NCBI GenBank assembly: GCA_031459765.1
Contig: JAVKHY010000004.1
Location: forward strand, 205,805 to 269,804
Reading direction: 5' to 3'
DNA from: Armatimonadota bacterium
Lineage (GTDB): Bacteria; Sysuimicrobiota; Sysuimicrobiia; Sysuimicrobiales; Kaftiobacteriaceae
Length of the DNA: 64,000 nucleotides
Part shown: positions 1 to 7,908 of the stretch, piece by piece
How the letters are laid out: each line of letters opens with the position of its first letter
How positions within the stretch are numbered: the first letter of the stretch is position 1
The notes under the pieces: generated by a model
Database searches by the model: none
Told to the model about the DNA's origin: nothing
The model's input: only the letters and a program-made list of their open reading frames with translations
Program-made: the position numbers and the translations under genes

Positions 1-485
1 TCATCGCCCTGACCTTCGTCGTCACCCGGTACACCGTGATTCCCATTCCGGCAACGAAAGGGTACTTCAACCTGGGCGAGGTCGTCATCTACCTCGCGGC
101 GATCGTCTTCGGGCCGCTGGTGGGCGCCCTGGCTGGCGGAGTAGGGGCCGCCCTGGCCGACCTGGCCGCGGCTCCGCCGTTCGCGCCCTTCACGCTGGTC
201 GTCAAAGGGATCGAAGGGCTGCTCGTCGGCTGGCTCGCCGGCCGGACATCCGCCTCCCGCGTGGGCGCGACGCTGGTCGGCGGGGCCTGGATGGTGGCGG
301 GCTACTTTGCCGTCGAGGTGATCTTCGCCCGGCGTCTGGGCATCGCTCCGACCCCGACCCTGGCCGTGGGTGCGGCGCTTACCGAGGTTCCCTTCAACGT
401 CGTCCAGGTGCTCTCCGGGGTGATCGTCTCCGTCCTGGTCGCCTCGCGGCTGCGCAGCCTGGCGCCCGGACGCCTGGCCTCATGA
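1..485 (+). CDS. ECF transporter S-component (substrate-binding membrane subunit), 5' end missing
   Basis: The reading frame is already open at the first base, so the true start lies outside the window; a GTG at 36 is internal, because conserved sequence (residues ...FVVTRYTVIPIP) precedes it. The protein is almost entirely hydrophobic with several membrane segments and a conserved GYFNLGEVVIYLAAIVFGP region, typical of ECF S-components that bind a vitamin and dock on a shared EcfAAT module (family knowledge). It is 13 bp upstream of an AIR-synthase-like gene and close to thiT and thiN, so a thiamine-precursor or other vitamin substrate is plausible. The substrate cannot be read from sequence, and no EcfA/EcfT energising genes are in the window. 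Confidence 0.75.
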   Translation, partial: IALTFVVTRYTVIPIPATKGYFNLGEVVIYLAAIVFGPLVGALAGGVGAALADLAAAPPFAPFTLVVKGIEGLLVGWLAGRTSASRVGATLVGGAWMVAGYFAVEVIFARRLGIAPTPTLAVGAALTEVPFNVVQVLSGVIVSVLVASRLRSLAPGRLAS

Positions 486-498
486 GACCGCTCACGCC

Positions 499-1488
499 GT
501 GAGGCCGGGAAAGGTGCCCAGCCGCGTGCTGGAACGCGTGGTGTACCCCTACCTGGGAAGGCGGCCCGATGTCCTCCTCCACGCGCACCTCGGCGAAGAC
601 TGCGCCGCCGTGGAGTTCGGCGAGTGGGTGGCCGTCCTCACCACCGATCCCGTGACCGGGGCCGCGGCGCATCTCGGTCGTTATGCCGTGCACGTCTCGT
701 GCAACGATCTGGCCACGAGCGGCGCGGAGCCGGTGGCGCTCCTGCTGACGCTGCTGCTGCGCGACGGGACGACCGAGGAGGAACTGGAGCAGATCATGCG
801 GGAGGCGGGCGAGGTCGCCCGCAGCCTGGGGGTGGAGATTGTCGGCGGCCATACCGAGGTGACGCCGGGGATCGACCGGACCATCGCCGTGGTGACGGCG
901 CTGGGACGGGCGCGCCGGGGCCGGGTCCTTTCCGCGGCCGGGGCCCGTCCCGGGGACACCGTCCTGCTGACGAAGAGCGCCGGAGTGGAGGGGACCGCCA
1001 TCCTGGCCCTCGACCTCGCCGACCGCCTGCGCGGCCGGGTCGAGGAAGAGGTCCTGGTCCGGGCCCGGGGCTTCCTCGAGAAGATCAGCGTCGTCGCCGA
1101 AGGTCTCGCCGCCGCCGGCAACGGCGCGGCGGCGATGCATGATGTGACCGAGGGCGGGGTGCTGGGCGGCGCCTGGGAGCTGGCCGAGGCGGCGGGGGCG
1201 GGCATCGAGATTCACGCCGACGCCGTCCCGGTGGCTCCCGAAACCGCGGCGATCTGCGCCGCCCTGGGTGTCGACCCGTTGCGCCTCATCGGCAGCGGCG
1301 CGATGCTGATCGCCACCTCCTCACCCGAGCGCACCGCCGCGGCGGTGCGGCAGGCGGGGGTTCCCGTTGCAGAGATCGGGGTGGTGACGGCGCAGGAGCG
1401 CGTCGTCGTGCGTAGCGGACGGCGGATGCCGCTGGCGGCCCCGGAGGCCGACGAACTCTGGCGGGTCCTGGCCGAGGTCCGCCGGTAG
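499..1488 (+). CDS. AIR synthase/HypE-like family protein (PurM-fold kinase or synthase relative)
   Basis: 329 residues with a GTG start. The N-terminal half carries the PurM-type N domain with a metal/nucleotide-binding acidic stretch (GEDCAAVEFGEWVAVLTTDPV, about residues 31-51), then SCNDLATSGAEPVALL and VGGHTEVTPG. The C-terminal half has the AIRS_C glycine-rich segments (MHDVTEGGVLGGAWELAEAAG). This fold is shared by PurM, SelD, HypE and ThiL. There is no SelD-type N-terminal catalytic Cys/Sec motif and no hydrogenase genes nearby, so HypE or SelD function is not supported. It sits between two vitamin-transporter S-components and just before thiN. ThiL (thiamine-phosphate kinase) is in the same superfamily, so a role in thiamine phosphate metabolism is a reasonable but unproven inference. 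Confidence 0.75.
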   Translation: MRPGKVPSRVLERVVYPYLGRRPDVLLHAHLGEDCAAVEFGEWVAVLTTDPVTGAAAHLGRYAVHVSCNDLATSGAEPVALLLTLLLRDGTTEEELEQIMREAGEVARSLGVEIVGGHTEVTPGIDRTIAVVTALGRARRGRVLSAAGARPGDTVLLTKSAGVEGTAILALDLADRLRGRVEEEVLVRARGFLEKISVVAEGLAAAGNGAAAMHDVTEGGVLGGAWELAEAAGAGIEIHADAVPVAPETAAICAALGVDPLRLIGSGAMLIATSSPERTAAAVRQAGVPVAEIGVVTAQERVVVRSGRRMPLAAPEADELWRVLAEVRR

Positions 1489-1540
1489 GCCCGCCGGCAT
1501 CGGGAGCATGGGCAGCCGTCGAGGGCGAGGGGGAACGGAG

Positions 1541-2104
1541 ATGGCGACGGTGGGACAGGAGGGGAGCGCGCACCGCAGGGAAATCTTCAGCTCGCGCTCG
1601 ATTGCGGAGGTGGGGGTGGCCATCGGCCTGGCCGCCGTCCTGCATCTGGTCCGGCTGTGGGAGATGCCTCAGGGAGGGTCCATTACGCTGGGAACGATGG
1701 TCCCGCTGCTGATTCTCGCTCTGCGCCGGGGTCCCGCCGTCGGCGCCTTGGCCGGAGCCCTGTACGGGTTGTTCGAGGGCTGGATCCTGAGCGGTGGGCG
1801 GTTCTTCTACCACCCCGTCCAGGTGATCCTGGACTATCCGCTGGCCCACGGACTGCTCGGTCTCGCCGGATTCTCCCCGCGCTACCCCGCCTTCGGCGTC
1901 GTTCTGGCGGCCGCGGCGAGGTATCTGGCGCACGTCCTCTCGGGCGTGGTCTTTTTCGCCTCCTACGCGCCTCAGGGACAGCCCGTGTGGCTGTACTCCC
2001 TCGGTTACAACATCACGTACCTCGGACCGGAGTTCGCCCTGGCCATCATTCTGACGCTGCTGGTCTGGGAACGCCTGACCCGGCTGACGATCCGGCCCGC
2101 CTGA
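1541..2104 (+). CDS. thiT: Energy-coupled thiamine transporter S-component ThiT
   Basis: 187 residues from the ATG at 1541, which has a GAGGGGGA purine stretch upstream; an in-frame ATG at 1508 would add 11 residues. It is a hydrophobic protein with about six membrane segments. The characteristic ThiT stretch EMPQGGSITLGTMVPLL (about residues 39-55) includes the Pro-Gln-Gly-Gly-Ser region that helps form the thiamine pocket; the later GWILSGG, YPLAHGLLG and YNITYLGPEF segments also fit the family. ThiT imports thiamine through the ECF module. The thiN gene follows after 1 bp, which would convert imported thiamine directly to the cofactor. Confidence 0.85.
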   Translation: MATVGQEGSAHRREIFSSRSIAEVGVAIGLAAVLHLVRLWEMPQGGSITLGTMVPLLILALRRGPAVGALAGALYGLFEGWILSGGRFFYHPVQVILDYPLAHGLLGLAGFSPRYPAFGVVLAAAARYLAHVLSGVVFFASYAPQGQPVWLYSLGYNITYLGPEFALAIILTLLVWERLTRLTIRPA

Positions 2105-2105
2105 C

Positions 2106-2801
2106 GTGGCTGCCCGCGCCCGGCGGCGGGCGGTGATCCTGGCCGGGGGTCGGCTCCGCGCCGCGCCCCGGCTGCGGGAGCGGCTGCGTCGCGCCGCGCT
2201 GCTCATCTGCGCCGACGGCGGCCTGCGGGCGGCCCGGCGACTCGGGCTGCGGCCCGCCGTCGCCGTCGGCGACTTCGATTCGGCGTCCCGCCGCCTGGTC
2301 GCCTGGGCCCGGACGCGCGGCGCAACGGTCGTCAGCTACCCCGCGGCGAAGGACAGGACGGACACCGAACTGGCCCTGGAGTGGGCGCTGCGCGCCGGAG
2401 CGGCGGAGATCGAACTGTACGGCGCGCTCGGCGGCCGGCTCGACCACCTGCTGGCCAACGTGACGCTGCTGTTCCGGGCGCGGGTCCGCGGCCGATCCCT
2501 GCGCATCGTCGATGGACCGGTGGAAGCGTTTCTGGCCACCGCCCGGACCCGCATCGTTGGCAGGCGCGGCGACCTCGTGTCATTGCTGCCCCTGTCGGCG
2601 GAGGTGACGGGGATCACGACGCGGGAGTTGCGGTACCCCCTGCGGAATGCCCGGCTGCAACGAGGCCGCACCCTTGGGATCAGCAACGAAGTCATCGGCA
2701 GGCATCCCGAAGTGCGGGTCCGCCGCGGGCATCTCCTCGTCGTGGTGACGCGTCGCCGGGCGCGTCCCCGCCGTCGGACGTCGTCCCGCGCCCCGGTATA
2801 A
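2106..2801 (+). CDS. thiN: Thiamine pyrophosphokinase
   Basis: 231 residues with a GTG start 1 bp after thiT. The family motifs are present in order: ICADGGLRAARRL, VGDFDS (metal/ATP site), KDRTDTELAL and GALGGRLDHLLAN, followed by the small C-terminal beta domain that binds thiamine. It transfers pyrophosphate from ATP to thiamine, giving thiamine diphosphate in the cytosol. The C-terminus is rich in Arg and extends about 15 residues past the usual fold. Coupling with ThiT makes a salvage unit. The stop codon lies inside a perfect TATAAT that probably serves the next gene. Confidence 0.9.
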   Translation: MAARARRRAVILAGGRLRAAPRLRERLRRAALLICADGGLRAARRLGLRPAVAVGDFDSASRRLVAWARTRGATVVSYPAAKDRTDTELALEWALRAGAAEIELYGALGGRLDHLLANVTLLFRARVRGRSLRIVDGPVEAFLATARTRIVGRRGDLVSLLPLSAEVTGITTRELRYPLRNARLQRGRTLGISNEVIGRHPEVRVRRGHLLVVVTRRRARPRRRTSSRAPV

Positions 2802-2802
2802 T
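2797..2802 (+). promoter_or_regulatory. -10 box (TATAAT) for hslO, probable leaderless start
   Basis: A perfect TATAAT ends 7 nt before the GTG start of hslO. A transcript starting at the usual 6-8 nt downstream would begin at or next to the GTG, so the mRNA would be leaderless. No good -35 hexamer is seen at 16-18 bp spacing. The box overlaps the thiN stop codon. Confidence 0.6.
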
Positions 2803-2809
2803 AGGTGCC

Positions 2810-3682
2810 GTGCAGGATTACTGGATTCGCAGCGTGACCGAGGACGGCCACATTCGCGCCATGGCCGCCGTGAGCACGAAGACGGTGGAACAGGCCAGGA
2901 TCCGCCACGCCACGGCGCCCACGGCCACGGCGGCGCTGGGCCGCACGTTGACCGCGGCCGGGTTGCTCGGCACGATGCTTAAGCAGGGCCAGAGCGTGAT
3001 GGTCCGGGTGCTGGGAGACGGCCCGCTGGGCGGCGCCCTGGCGATGAGCGACAGCCGCGGCGGCGTCCGCGGCTACGTGGTCAACCCCGACGTGCACCTG
3101 CCCCTCACGCCCTCGGGCAAGCTCGACGTGGGCGGGGCGGTCGGCCGCGGCACGTTCCATGTCACGCTGGACCTGGGGCTGCGCTACCCGTATCACGGCA
3201 GCGTCCCGCTGGTCTCGGGCGAGATCGGCGAAGACCTGGCCGCCTACCTGTTGACCTCTCACCAGATCCCGTCGCTGGTGGCTTTGGGCGTGCTGATCTC
3301 GCCTGACGAACGCGTCCTGGCGGCGGGAGGGTTGATCGTGCAGGTCATGCCGGGCGCCGACGCGCAGGTGATCGACTACCTGGAGGACCGGGCCCGGGCG
3401 CTGCCGACGGTCACGGCGATGATCAGCAGCGGGCGGACGCCCGAAGAGATGGTCCAGGCGGCGCTCGGCGAGCTGCCCAGCCGCGTCGTGGAGCGGGCCC
3501 CGATGCGCTTCCGCTGCCGGTGCTCGACGGGGAAGGTGCGCGCCGTCCTGGCCAGCCTCGGGCCGGAGGAACTGGGGAGCATCATCCGGGACCAGGGCCG
3601 GATCGAAGTGCGCTGCAACTTCTGCGGAGCGCGCTACACCTTCGCGGAGGAGGACGTCGGGGAGATCACCACGCCGTCGTAG
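2810..3682 (+). CDS. hslO: Hsp33 family redox-regulated chaperonin
   Basis: 290 residues from a GTG start; the frame stays open upstream into thiN but homology begins at MQDYWIRSVTEDG. The N-terminal chaperone domain has the GxLLGTMLKQGQSVMVRVLGDGPLGG region. The C-terminal redox switch has the zinc-binding cysteines in the arrangement CRC (residue ~235) and CNFC (near residue 269), matching the CxC...CxxC switch of Hsp33. Under oxidative unfolding stress the zinc is released and the protein becomes a holdase chaperone (family knowledge). It is preceded by its own TATAAT and followed by the convergent rpmB. Confidence 0.95.
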   Translation: MQDYWIRSVTEDGHIRAMAAVSTKTVEQARIRHATAPTATAALGRTLTAAGLLGTMLKQGQSVMVRVLGDGPLGGALAMSDSRGGVRGYVVNPDVHLPLTPSGKLDVGGAVGRGTFHVTLDLGLRYPYHGSVPLVSGEIGEDLAAYLLTSHQIPSLVALGVLISPDERVLAAGGLIVQVMPGADAQVIDYLEDRARALPTVTAMISSGRTPEEMVQAALGELPSRVVERAPMRFRCRCSTGKVRAVLASLGPEELGSIIRDQGRIEVRCNFCGARYTFAEEDVGEITTPS

Positions 3683-3706
3683 CCCCCGCCGCTCCGGAGG
3701 CGATCC

Positions 3707-3898
3707 TCAGCTGGCCCGCCGGACGCGGCCGCTCCGCAGACAGGTGGTACACACCGTCAGCCGGCGGGGTGTCCCCTCGACGAGCACCCGGACGCGCTGC
3801 AAATTCGGCAGGAACCGCCGCTTGGTGCGGACCCCGGAGTGACTGATGGTGTGCCCCACGGCGGGCCGCTTGCCGCATACCGCACACTGTCGCGCCAT
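3707..3898 (-). CDS. rpmB: 50S ribosomal protein L28
   Basis: 63 residues, a normal length for L28. It has the N-terminal [22 protein letters not shown] signature, the [10 protein letters not shown] core and a second Cys pair (CTTC), so it is the zinc-binding four-Cys form. It is a structural component of the large ribosomal subunit. It is monocistronic on the minus strand, divergent from recG. A TAAAAT -10-like box ends 9 nt before the ATG, and no ribosome-binding site is evident, so the message may be leaderless. Confidence 0.95.
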   Translation of the reverse strand: MARQCAVCGKRPAVGHTISHSGVRTKRRFLPNLQRVRVLVEGTPRRLTVCTTCLRSGRVRRAS

Positions 3899-3907
3899 GA
3901 CCCGCGT

Positions 3908-3913
3908 ATTTTA
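3908..3913 (-). promoter_or_regulatory. -10 box (TAAAAT) for rpmB
   Basis: Reading the minus strand, TAAAAT is followed by 9 nt and then the ATG of rpmB. The expected transcription start falls almost on the start codon. No convincing -35 element is seen. A TAGAAC at 3950-3955 is placed similarly (10 nt) before the divergent recG start but is a weaker match. Confidence 0.5.
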
Positions 3914-3965
3914 CCACACGGCCCGGGGCAAGGAAAGCCGGACGCGCCGTAGAACAGTGTCGCGG

Positions 3966-6077
3966 ATGGCCACGTCGCCCCCGTCGTCCGAAACCGCCGT
4001 CCGACCCGCCGCTGCCGCCGATCCGCTGCTGATTCCCGTCCGGACCATCACGGGTGTCGGGCCGACGCGGGCCCGGCAACTGCAGCGGCTCGGGATCGTC
4101 TCCGTCCGGGACCTGCTCTACCATCGCCCGCGCCGCTATGAGGATCGGCGGCATCTGGCCCGGATCGACCAGCTCGTTCCGGGTCAGAAGCAGTCCACCC
4201 AGGGTACCGTCGTGGCGCTGAGCGAAAGGCGATACGGGACCTACCAGTTCCAGGCGGCGATCGCCGATGCCGGCGGCGTGCTCCAGTGTATCTGGTTCGG
4301 CCAGCGGTATCTCCGGCGGCTCATCCGACGCGGAACGCGCCTGGTGGTGTACGGACGGGTCGAGTACCGGGGTGCGCGCGTCATGACCGTCGAGGAGTTC
4401 GAGATCCTGACGGGAGACGAGGACGATGCGCTGCACACCCAGCGGATCGTCCCTGTGCATCCGGCGACGGAAGGCCTCAGTCCGAGACTGCTGCGGACGA
4501 TCATTCATCGGGCGCTCAGCGCTCATGCCGCAGCGGTCCCCGAGATCCTGCCGCCCGCCCTCCTGGAGCGCGAGGGGTTTCCGGGCCGCAGCGAGGCGTT
4601 GTGGGCCCTGCACTTCCCCTCCACGCTGGCCGACGCCGCTGCGGCCCGGGCGCGACTGGCTTTCGACGAGCTGTTTCTCCTCCAGCTCGGCGTCCAGATG
4701 CGTCGACGGGCGGTGGCGCAGGTGAACAAGGGGTACCGGTACGACGTCGGAGAGGAGGCGATCCAGGCCTTCGTCGACACGCTGCCTTTTTCCCTGACGT
4801 CGGCGCAGCAGCGGGCGCTCCGCGAAATTGTGGACGACCTGCGGGCCCCCGCCCCCATGAACCGTCTCCTCCAGGGCGACGTGGGGTCGGGGAAGACCGT
4901 CCTGGCCGCGGCGGCGCTGTACCTGACCGCGCGGAGCGGGCATCAGGGCGTGCTGATGGCCCCGACCGAGATCCTGGCCGAGCAGCACTTCCGCACCATC
5001 CGCCGGCTGCTGGACCCCTTGGGCGTCACCGTGGCCCTGCTCACCGGAAGCGCGGGCCGGCGGGACCGGGAGGAGCTTCTGGCCCGCCTGGCGGCCGGGC
5101 GGGTCGACGTCGTCCTCGGCACCCACGCCCTGCTGGAAGGGGACGTGATCTTCCACCACCTGGGCCTGGTCATCGTCGACGAGCAACACAAATTCGGCGT
5201 GCTGCAGCGCGCTCGGCTGCGCCGCAAGGGGTTCCATCCCGACGTCCTGGTCATGACCGCCACGCCGATTCCGCGCACGCTGATGATGACGCTGTACGGG
5301 GACCTGGACGTCTCGGTGCTCGACGAGCTGCCGCCCGGGAGGGGAGTGGTCAAGACCTACTGGCGCGGTCCCGAGAAGCGGCCGCAGGTCTATGCCTGGG
5401 TCCGGGAGCAGGTACGCCGCGGCGCCCGGGCCTATGTGGTCTGCCCGTTGATCGAGGAGTCGGAGAAGCTTCAGGTCGAAGCGGCCGTGCACCTGGCAGA
5501 ACGCCTGCGCACGGGGCTCCTGGCGGGCCTGCCGGTCGGGCTGCTCCATGGCCGGATGCGGCCGGAGGAGAAGGAGCAGGTGATGGCGGGCTTCCGCCGC
5601 GGCGACCTCACGGTCCTGGTCACGACCTCGGTCATCGAGGTCGGGGTCGACGTCCCCGAGGCGACGATCATGGTGATCGAGGACGCGGATCGCTTCGGGC
5701 TGGCCCAGCTCCATCAGCTGCGCGGTCGGATCGGGCGCGGCACGGGGACCTCCTACTGCGTGCTGCTGGCTCAGGCCGCGACCGAGGAAGCCCGGATGCG
5801 CCTGGAGACGCTGGCCGCGACGCATGACGGGTTTGCCATCGCCCAGGCCGACCTGGACCTGCGCGGTCCGGGGGAGCTGCTGGGGACGCGCCAGCACGGG
5901 CTGCCCGACCTCCGTGTCGCCGACCTGGCGCGCGATCTGCCGCTGCTGGAGCGGGCCCGCGACGAGGCGGCGCGGCTCCTGGCGGCCGATCCGGAGCTCG
6001 CCGACCCCCGGATGCGGGCCACGCGCGAGGAGCTGCGGGCGCTGTTCACGCCGCAGGAGACGGCGGCGGTGGGGTGA
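3966..6077 (+). CDS. recG: ATP-dependent DNA helicase RecG
   Basis: 703 residues from the ATG at 3966; the frame is open further upstream but homology starts near residue 18. The N-terminal wedge/OB domain (VGPTRARQLQRLGI, DLLYHRPRRYEDR) is followed by two helicase lobes: Walker A GDVGSGKT, the motif-II sequence VDEQHKFGVLQR (DEQH as in RecG), motif III TATPIPRTL, and the C-terminal motif VIEVGVDVPEA...GRIGRG. RecG remodels stalled replication forks and Holliday junctions. The gene overlaps rsmD by 4 bp, forming recG-rsmD-coaD, a common arrangement in Firmicutes and relatives. Confidence 0.97.
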   Translation: MATSPPSSETAVRPAAAADPLLIPVRTITGVGPTRARQLQRLGIVSVRDLLYHRPRRYEDRRHLARIDQLVPGQKQSTQGTVVALSERRYGTYQFQAAIADAGGVLQCIWFGQRYLRRLIRRGTRLVVYGRVEYRGARVMTVEEFEILTGDEDDALHTQRIVPVHPATEGLSPRLLRTIIHRALSAHAAAVPEILPPALLEREGFPGRSEALWALHFPSTLADAAAARARLAFDELFLLQLGVQMRRRAVAQVNKGYRYDVGEEAIQAFVDTLPFSLTSAQQRALREIVDDLRAPAPMNRLLQGDVGSGKTVLAAAALYLTARSGHQGVLMAPTEILAEQHFRTIRRLLDPLGVTVALLTGSAGRRDREELLARLAAGRVDVVLGTHALLEGDVIFHHLGLVIVDEQHKFGVLQRARLRRKGFHPDVLVMTATPIPRTLMMTLYGDLDVSVLDELPPGRGVVKTYWRGPEKRPQVYAWVREQVRRGARAYVVCPLIEESEKLQVEAAVHLAERLRTGLLAGLPVGLLHGRMRPEEKEQVMAGFRRGDLTVLVTTSVIEVGVDVPEATIMVIEDADRFGLAQLHQLRGRIGRGTGTSYCVLLAQAATEEARMRLETLAATHDGFAIAQADLDLRGPGELLGTRQHGLPDLRVADLARDLPLLERARDEAARLLAADPELADPRMRATREELRALFTPQETAAVG

Positions 6078-6643
6078 GGGTGGTCCAACGGGCGCGCAGG
6101 CGGCGGTCCCTCCTGCGGCCGACCGCCGCCCGCGTGCGCCAGGCCGTGTTCAACAGCCTGGCCGCACGCATTCCCGGCAGCCGCGTTCTCGATCTCTTCG
6201 CCGGCTCGGGCGCCTTCGGGCTGGGCATGCTGGCCCGGGGAGCGGCCCGGGTGGTCTTTGTCGAGGGCGACGCCGTCCTCGCGGAGGGCATCCGTCGCAG
6301 GGTGGCCAAGGAAGGATGGGCGGACCGCGCGCAGATCCTGACCGGGGATGTGATCGCTGCGGTTCGCCGCCTCGACCGCAGGGGGGAGTCCTTCGACCTC
6401 CTCTTCATGGATCCACCCTACGGAGGGAGGTGGATCCCGCGGACGCTGCGGGCGATCGCCCAGACCCGTCTGGTGGCGCCCGGCGGGCTGATCATCGCCG
6501 AAGGGCACTGGCGGGATCGGCCCGGCGACGAGGCCGGGTTCCGGCGGCTGCGGGAGGTCCGGTACGGCGAGACGGCGCTGTGGTACTACGCGGGGAGCGG
6601 GGAGGACGGGCATGACCGTGGGGATCTATCCGGGGAGTTTTGA
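6074..6643 (+). CDS. rsmD: 16S rRNA (guanine(966)-N2)-methyltransferase RsmD
   Basis: 189 residues with a GTG start overlapping the recG stop. SAM-binding motif I is DLFAGSGAFGLGMLARGA and the catalytic N2-methyltransferase motif is DPPYGGRW. A C-terminal tail of about 12 residues extends 32 nt into coaD, longer than the usual overlap here, so the tail may be non-essential. The enzyme methylates G966 of 16S rRNA on the assembled small subunit (family knowledge). Confidence 0.92.
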   Translation: MRVVQRARRRRSLLRPTAARVRQAVFNSLAARIPGSRVLDLFAGSGAFGLGMLARGAARVVFVEGDAVLAEGIRRRVAKEGWADRAQILTGDVIAAVRRLDRRGESFDLLFMDPPYGGRWIPRTLRAIAQTRLVAPGGLIIAEGHWRDRPGDEAGFRRLREVRYGETALWYYAGSGEDGHDRGDLSGEF

Positions 6644-7094
6644 TCCGGTGCACCTGGGCCATCTGGATGTGATCGTGCGGGCGGCGCGCGTCTTTGACCG
6701 CCTGATCGTCGCCGTGGCCCGGAACTCCGAGAAGGAAGGTCTGTTCACGCCCGTGGAGCGGCTGGAGATGCTGCGGTCCGCCGTGGGCGATCTGCGCAAC
6801 GTCGAGGTGGATGCCTTCGACGGATTGACGGTGGAGTATGCGCGGGCGCGCGGCGCCGGGGTACTGGTGAAGGGCCTGCGCGCCGTCGTGGACTTCGAGT
6901 ACGAACTGAAACAGGCGGCGATGAACGCGCGCCTGGCGCCGGAGATCGATACTGTGTTCTTCATGACCTCGCCGCCCTACTACTTCGTGAGTTCCACCCT
7001 GATCAGGGAGGTGGGACGGCTGGGCGGCTCGGTGGCGGGACTCGTGCCCGAAGGCGTCGAGGAGCGCCTGCGGGCCAAGTTTCGCCGGACCTGA
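6612..7094 (+). CDS. coaD: Pantetheine-phosphate adenylyltransferase (CoaD)
   Basis: 160 residues, the standard CoaD length. The nucleotidyltransferase motif GSFDPVHLGHLDVI is at the N-terminus and FVSSTLIREVGRLGG near the C-terminus corresponds to the ISSTxxR motif. It makes dephospho-CoA from 4'-phosphopantetheine and ATP, the penultimate CoA step. An SD-like GGGGAGG precedes the ATG inside the rsmD 3' end. The gene is followed by a strong hairpin and then a separate promoter for the lipid operon, so it probably ends the recG transcript. Confidence 0.96.
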   Translation: MTVGIYPGSFDPVHLGHLDVIVRAARVFDRLIVAVARNSEKEGLFTPVERLEMLRSAVGDLRNVEVDAFDGLTVEYARARGAGVLVKGLRAVVDFEYELKQAAMNARLAPEIDTVFFMTSPPYYFVSSTLIREVGRLGGSVAGLVPEGVEERLRAKFRRT

Positions 7095-7150
7095 TTCGGC
7101 CACGGTGTGATCGCGGGACCCGGCCGAGTCGGTGACCGGGGCGCCCGGGG

Positions 7151-7170
7151 AGAGCGGCCCGAGCCGCTCT
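7151..7170 (+). terminator. GC-rich stem-loop after coaD
   Basis: A perfect 8-bp stem (AGAGCGGC / GCCGCTCT) with a CCGA tetraloop lies 56 bp after the coaD stop and just before a promoter. There is no T-tract, so intrinsic termination is only possible, or it may mark a Rho-assisted or 3'-end-protecting structure. Confidence 0.45.
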
Positions 7171-7176
7171 GCCGGG

Positions 7177-7206
7177 TTGAAAGGGATGGCGACCTCTGCC
7201 TATAAT
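7177..7206 (+). promoter_or_regulatory. Sigma-A type promoter for the yceD-rpmF-plsX-fab operon
   Basis: TTGAAA at 7177-7182, 18-bp spacer, perfect TATAAT at 7201-7206. The expected start is near 7213, leaving a short leader before the GTG start at 7227. No FapR- or FabT-like palindrome is evident between the promoter and the gene. Confidence 0.75.
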
Positions 7207-7226
7207 GGACAGTCTGGTTGCGGCAG

Positions 7227-7712
7227 GTGACGGTCGTGCTGGTGGAGATCCGTGAGCTGGCTCCGGGTGAGACCCTGCGGCTCGCCTTTGAGGAATCCGT
7301 CGCCCTGGTCAGCGACGGGAGCACCGTGGAGACGCCGGCCCACGGTCAGGTCCAGCTGCACCGCCGGGTACGGAGTGTACGGCTGCAGGGACATGTGGAA
7401 GCCGACATGCCGTTGATCTGCAGCCGATGCCTGGGGAACGTGACCGGACGGCTGGCCGTCGATCTGGACGAGGAGTTCTCTTTGGGCGAGGCCCCGCCTC
7501 CCCACGGGGGAGAGCTGGGACCGGAAGACTTCGTGTCCTGGATCGGGACCGACCAGCCGCTGGACATCGGCGAGATCGTCCGCCAGCATCTGCAGCTGGC
7601 CGTGCCCATGGCCCCGCTGTGCCGGCCGGAGTGTCGCGGCCTCTGCCCGGTGTGCGGCGCGAACTGGAACGACCTGCTGTGCGACCACTATTGGACGGAG
7701 CGGGGAGGCTAG
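7227..7712 (+). CDS. yceD: YceD/DUF177 family protein
   Basis: 161 residues from the GTG at 7227; a TTG at 7218 is an alternative start. It has the typical domain with CSRCLG in the middle and a C-terminal Cys-rich segment (CRPECRGLCPVCG...CDH), a likely zinc site. YceD proteins are almost always encoded just before rpmF and are linked to 23S rRNA maturation or ribosome assembly; the exact role is not settled. Here it is followed by rpmF after 1 bp and begins the lipid-synthesis operon. Confidence 0.88.
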   Translation: MTVVLVEIRELAPGETLRLAFEESVALVSDGSTVETPAHGQVQLHRRVRSVRLQGHVEADMPLICSRCLGNVTGRLAVDLDEEFSLGEAPPPHGGELGPEDFVSWIGTDQPLDIGEIVRQHLQLAVPMAPLCRPECRGLCPVCGANWNDLLCDHYWTERGG

Positions 7713-7713
7713 C

Positions 7714-7902
7714 ATGGGGATCCAGAAACACCGGAGGTCGCGAAAGAGCGGGGCGATGCGCCGCGCCCACTGGAAAGCGCGGCCGCTGACGCTCGTGGAG
7801 TGCCCGCAGTGCCACCGTCTGATGCGGTCGCACCGCGTCTGCGGGCACTGCGGGTACTACGCCGGCCGCGAGGTGGTCAAGCAGGCGAAGGAGGAGAAAT
7901 AG
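7714..7902 (+). CDS. rpmF: 50S ribosomal protein L32
   Basis: 62 residues. The basic N-terminus MGIQKHRRSRKSGAMRRAHW and two Cys pairs (CPQC, CGHC) identify the zinc-binding form of L32. It is a large-subunit protein. The position between yceD and plsX is the classical arrangement that couples ribosome and membrane-lipid synthesis. Confidence 0.97.
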   Translation: MGIQKHRRSRKSGAMRRAHWKARPLTLVECPQCHRLMRSHRVCGHCGYYAGREVVKQAKEEK

Positions 7903-7908
7903 CCCGTC

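Noticed and set aside
499..1488. Naming this gene selD or hypE because of the AIR-synthase fold and the nearby Sec genes
   Set aside because: It lacks the SelD N-terminal catalytic Cys/Sec motif and the HypE C-terminal PRIC-like Cys tail, and no hydrogenase genes are present.
3666..5897. 743-codon open frame on the minus strand opposite recG
   Set aside because: It is a GC-bias shadow. The sequence is low-complexity (Arg, Gly, Gln, His, Pro-rich) and lacks any domain, while recG on the other strand is unmistakable.
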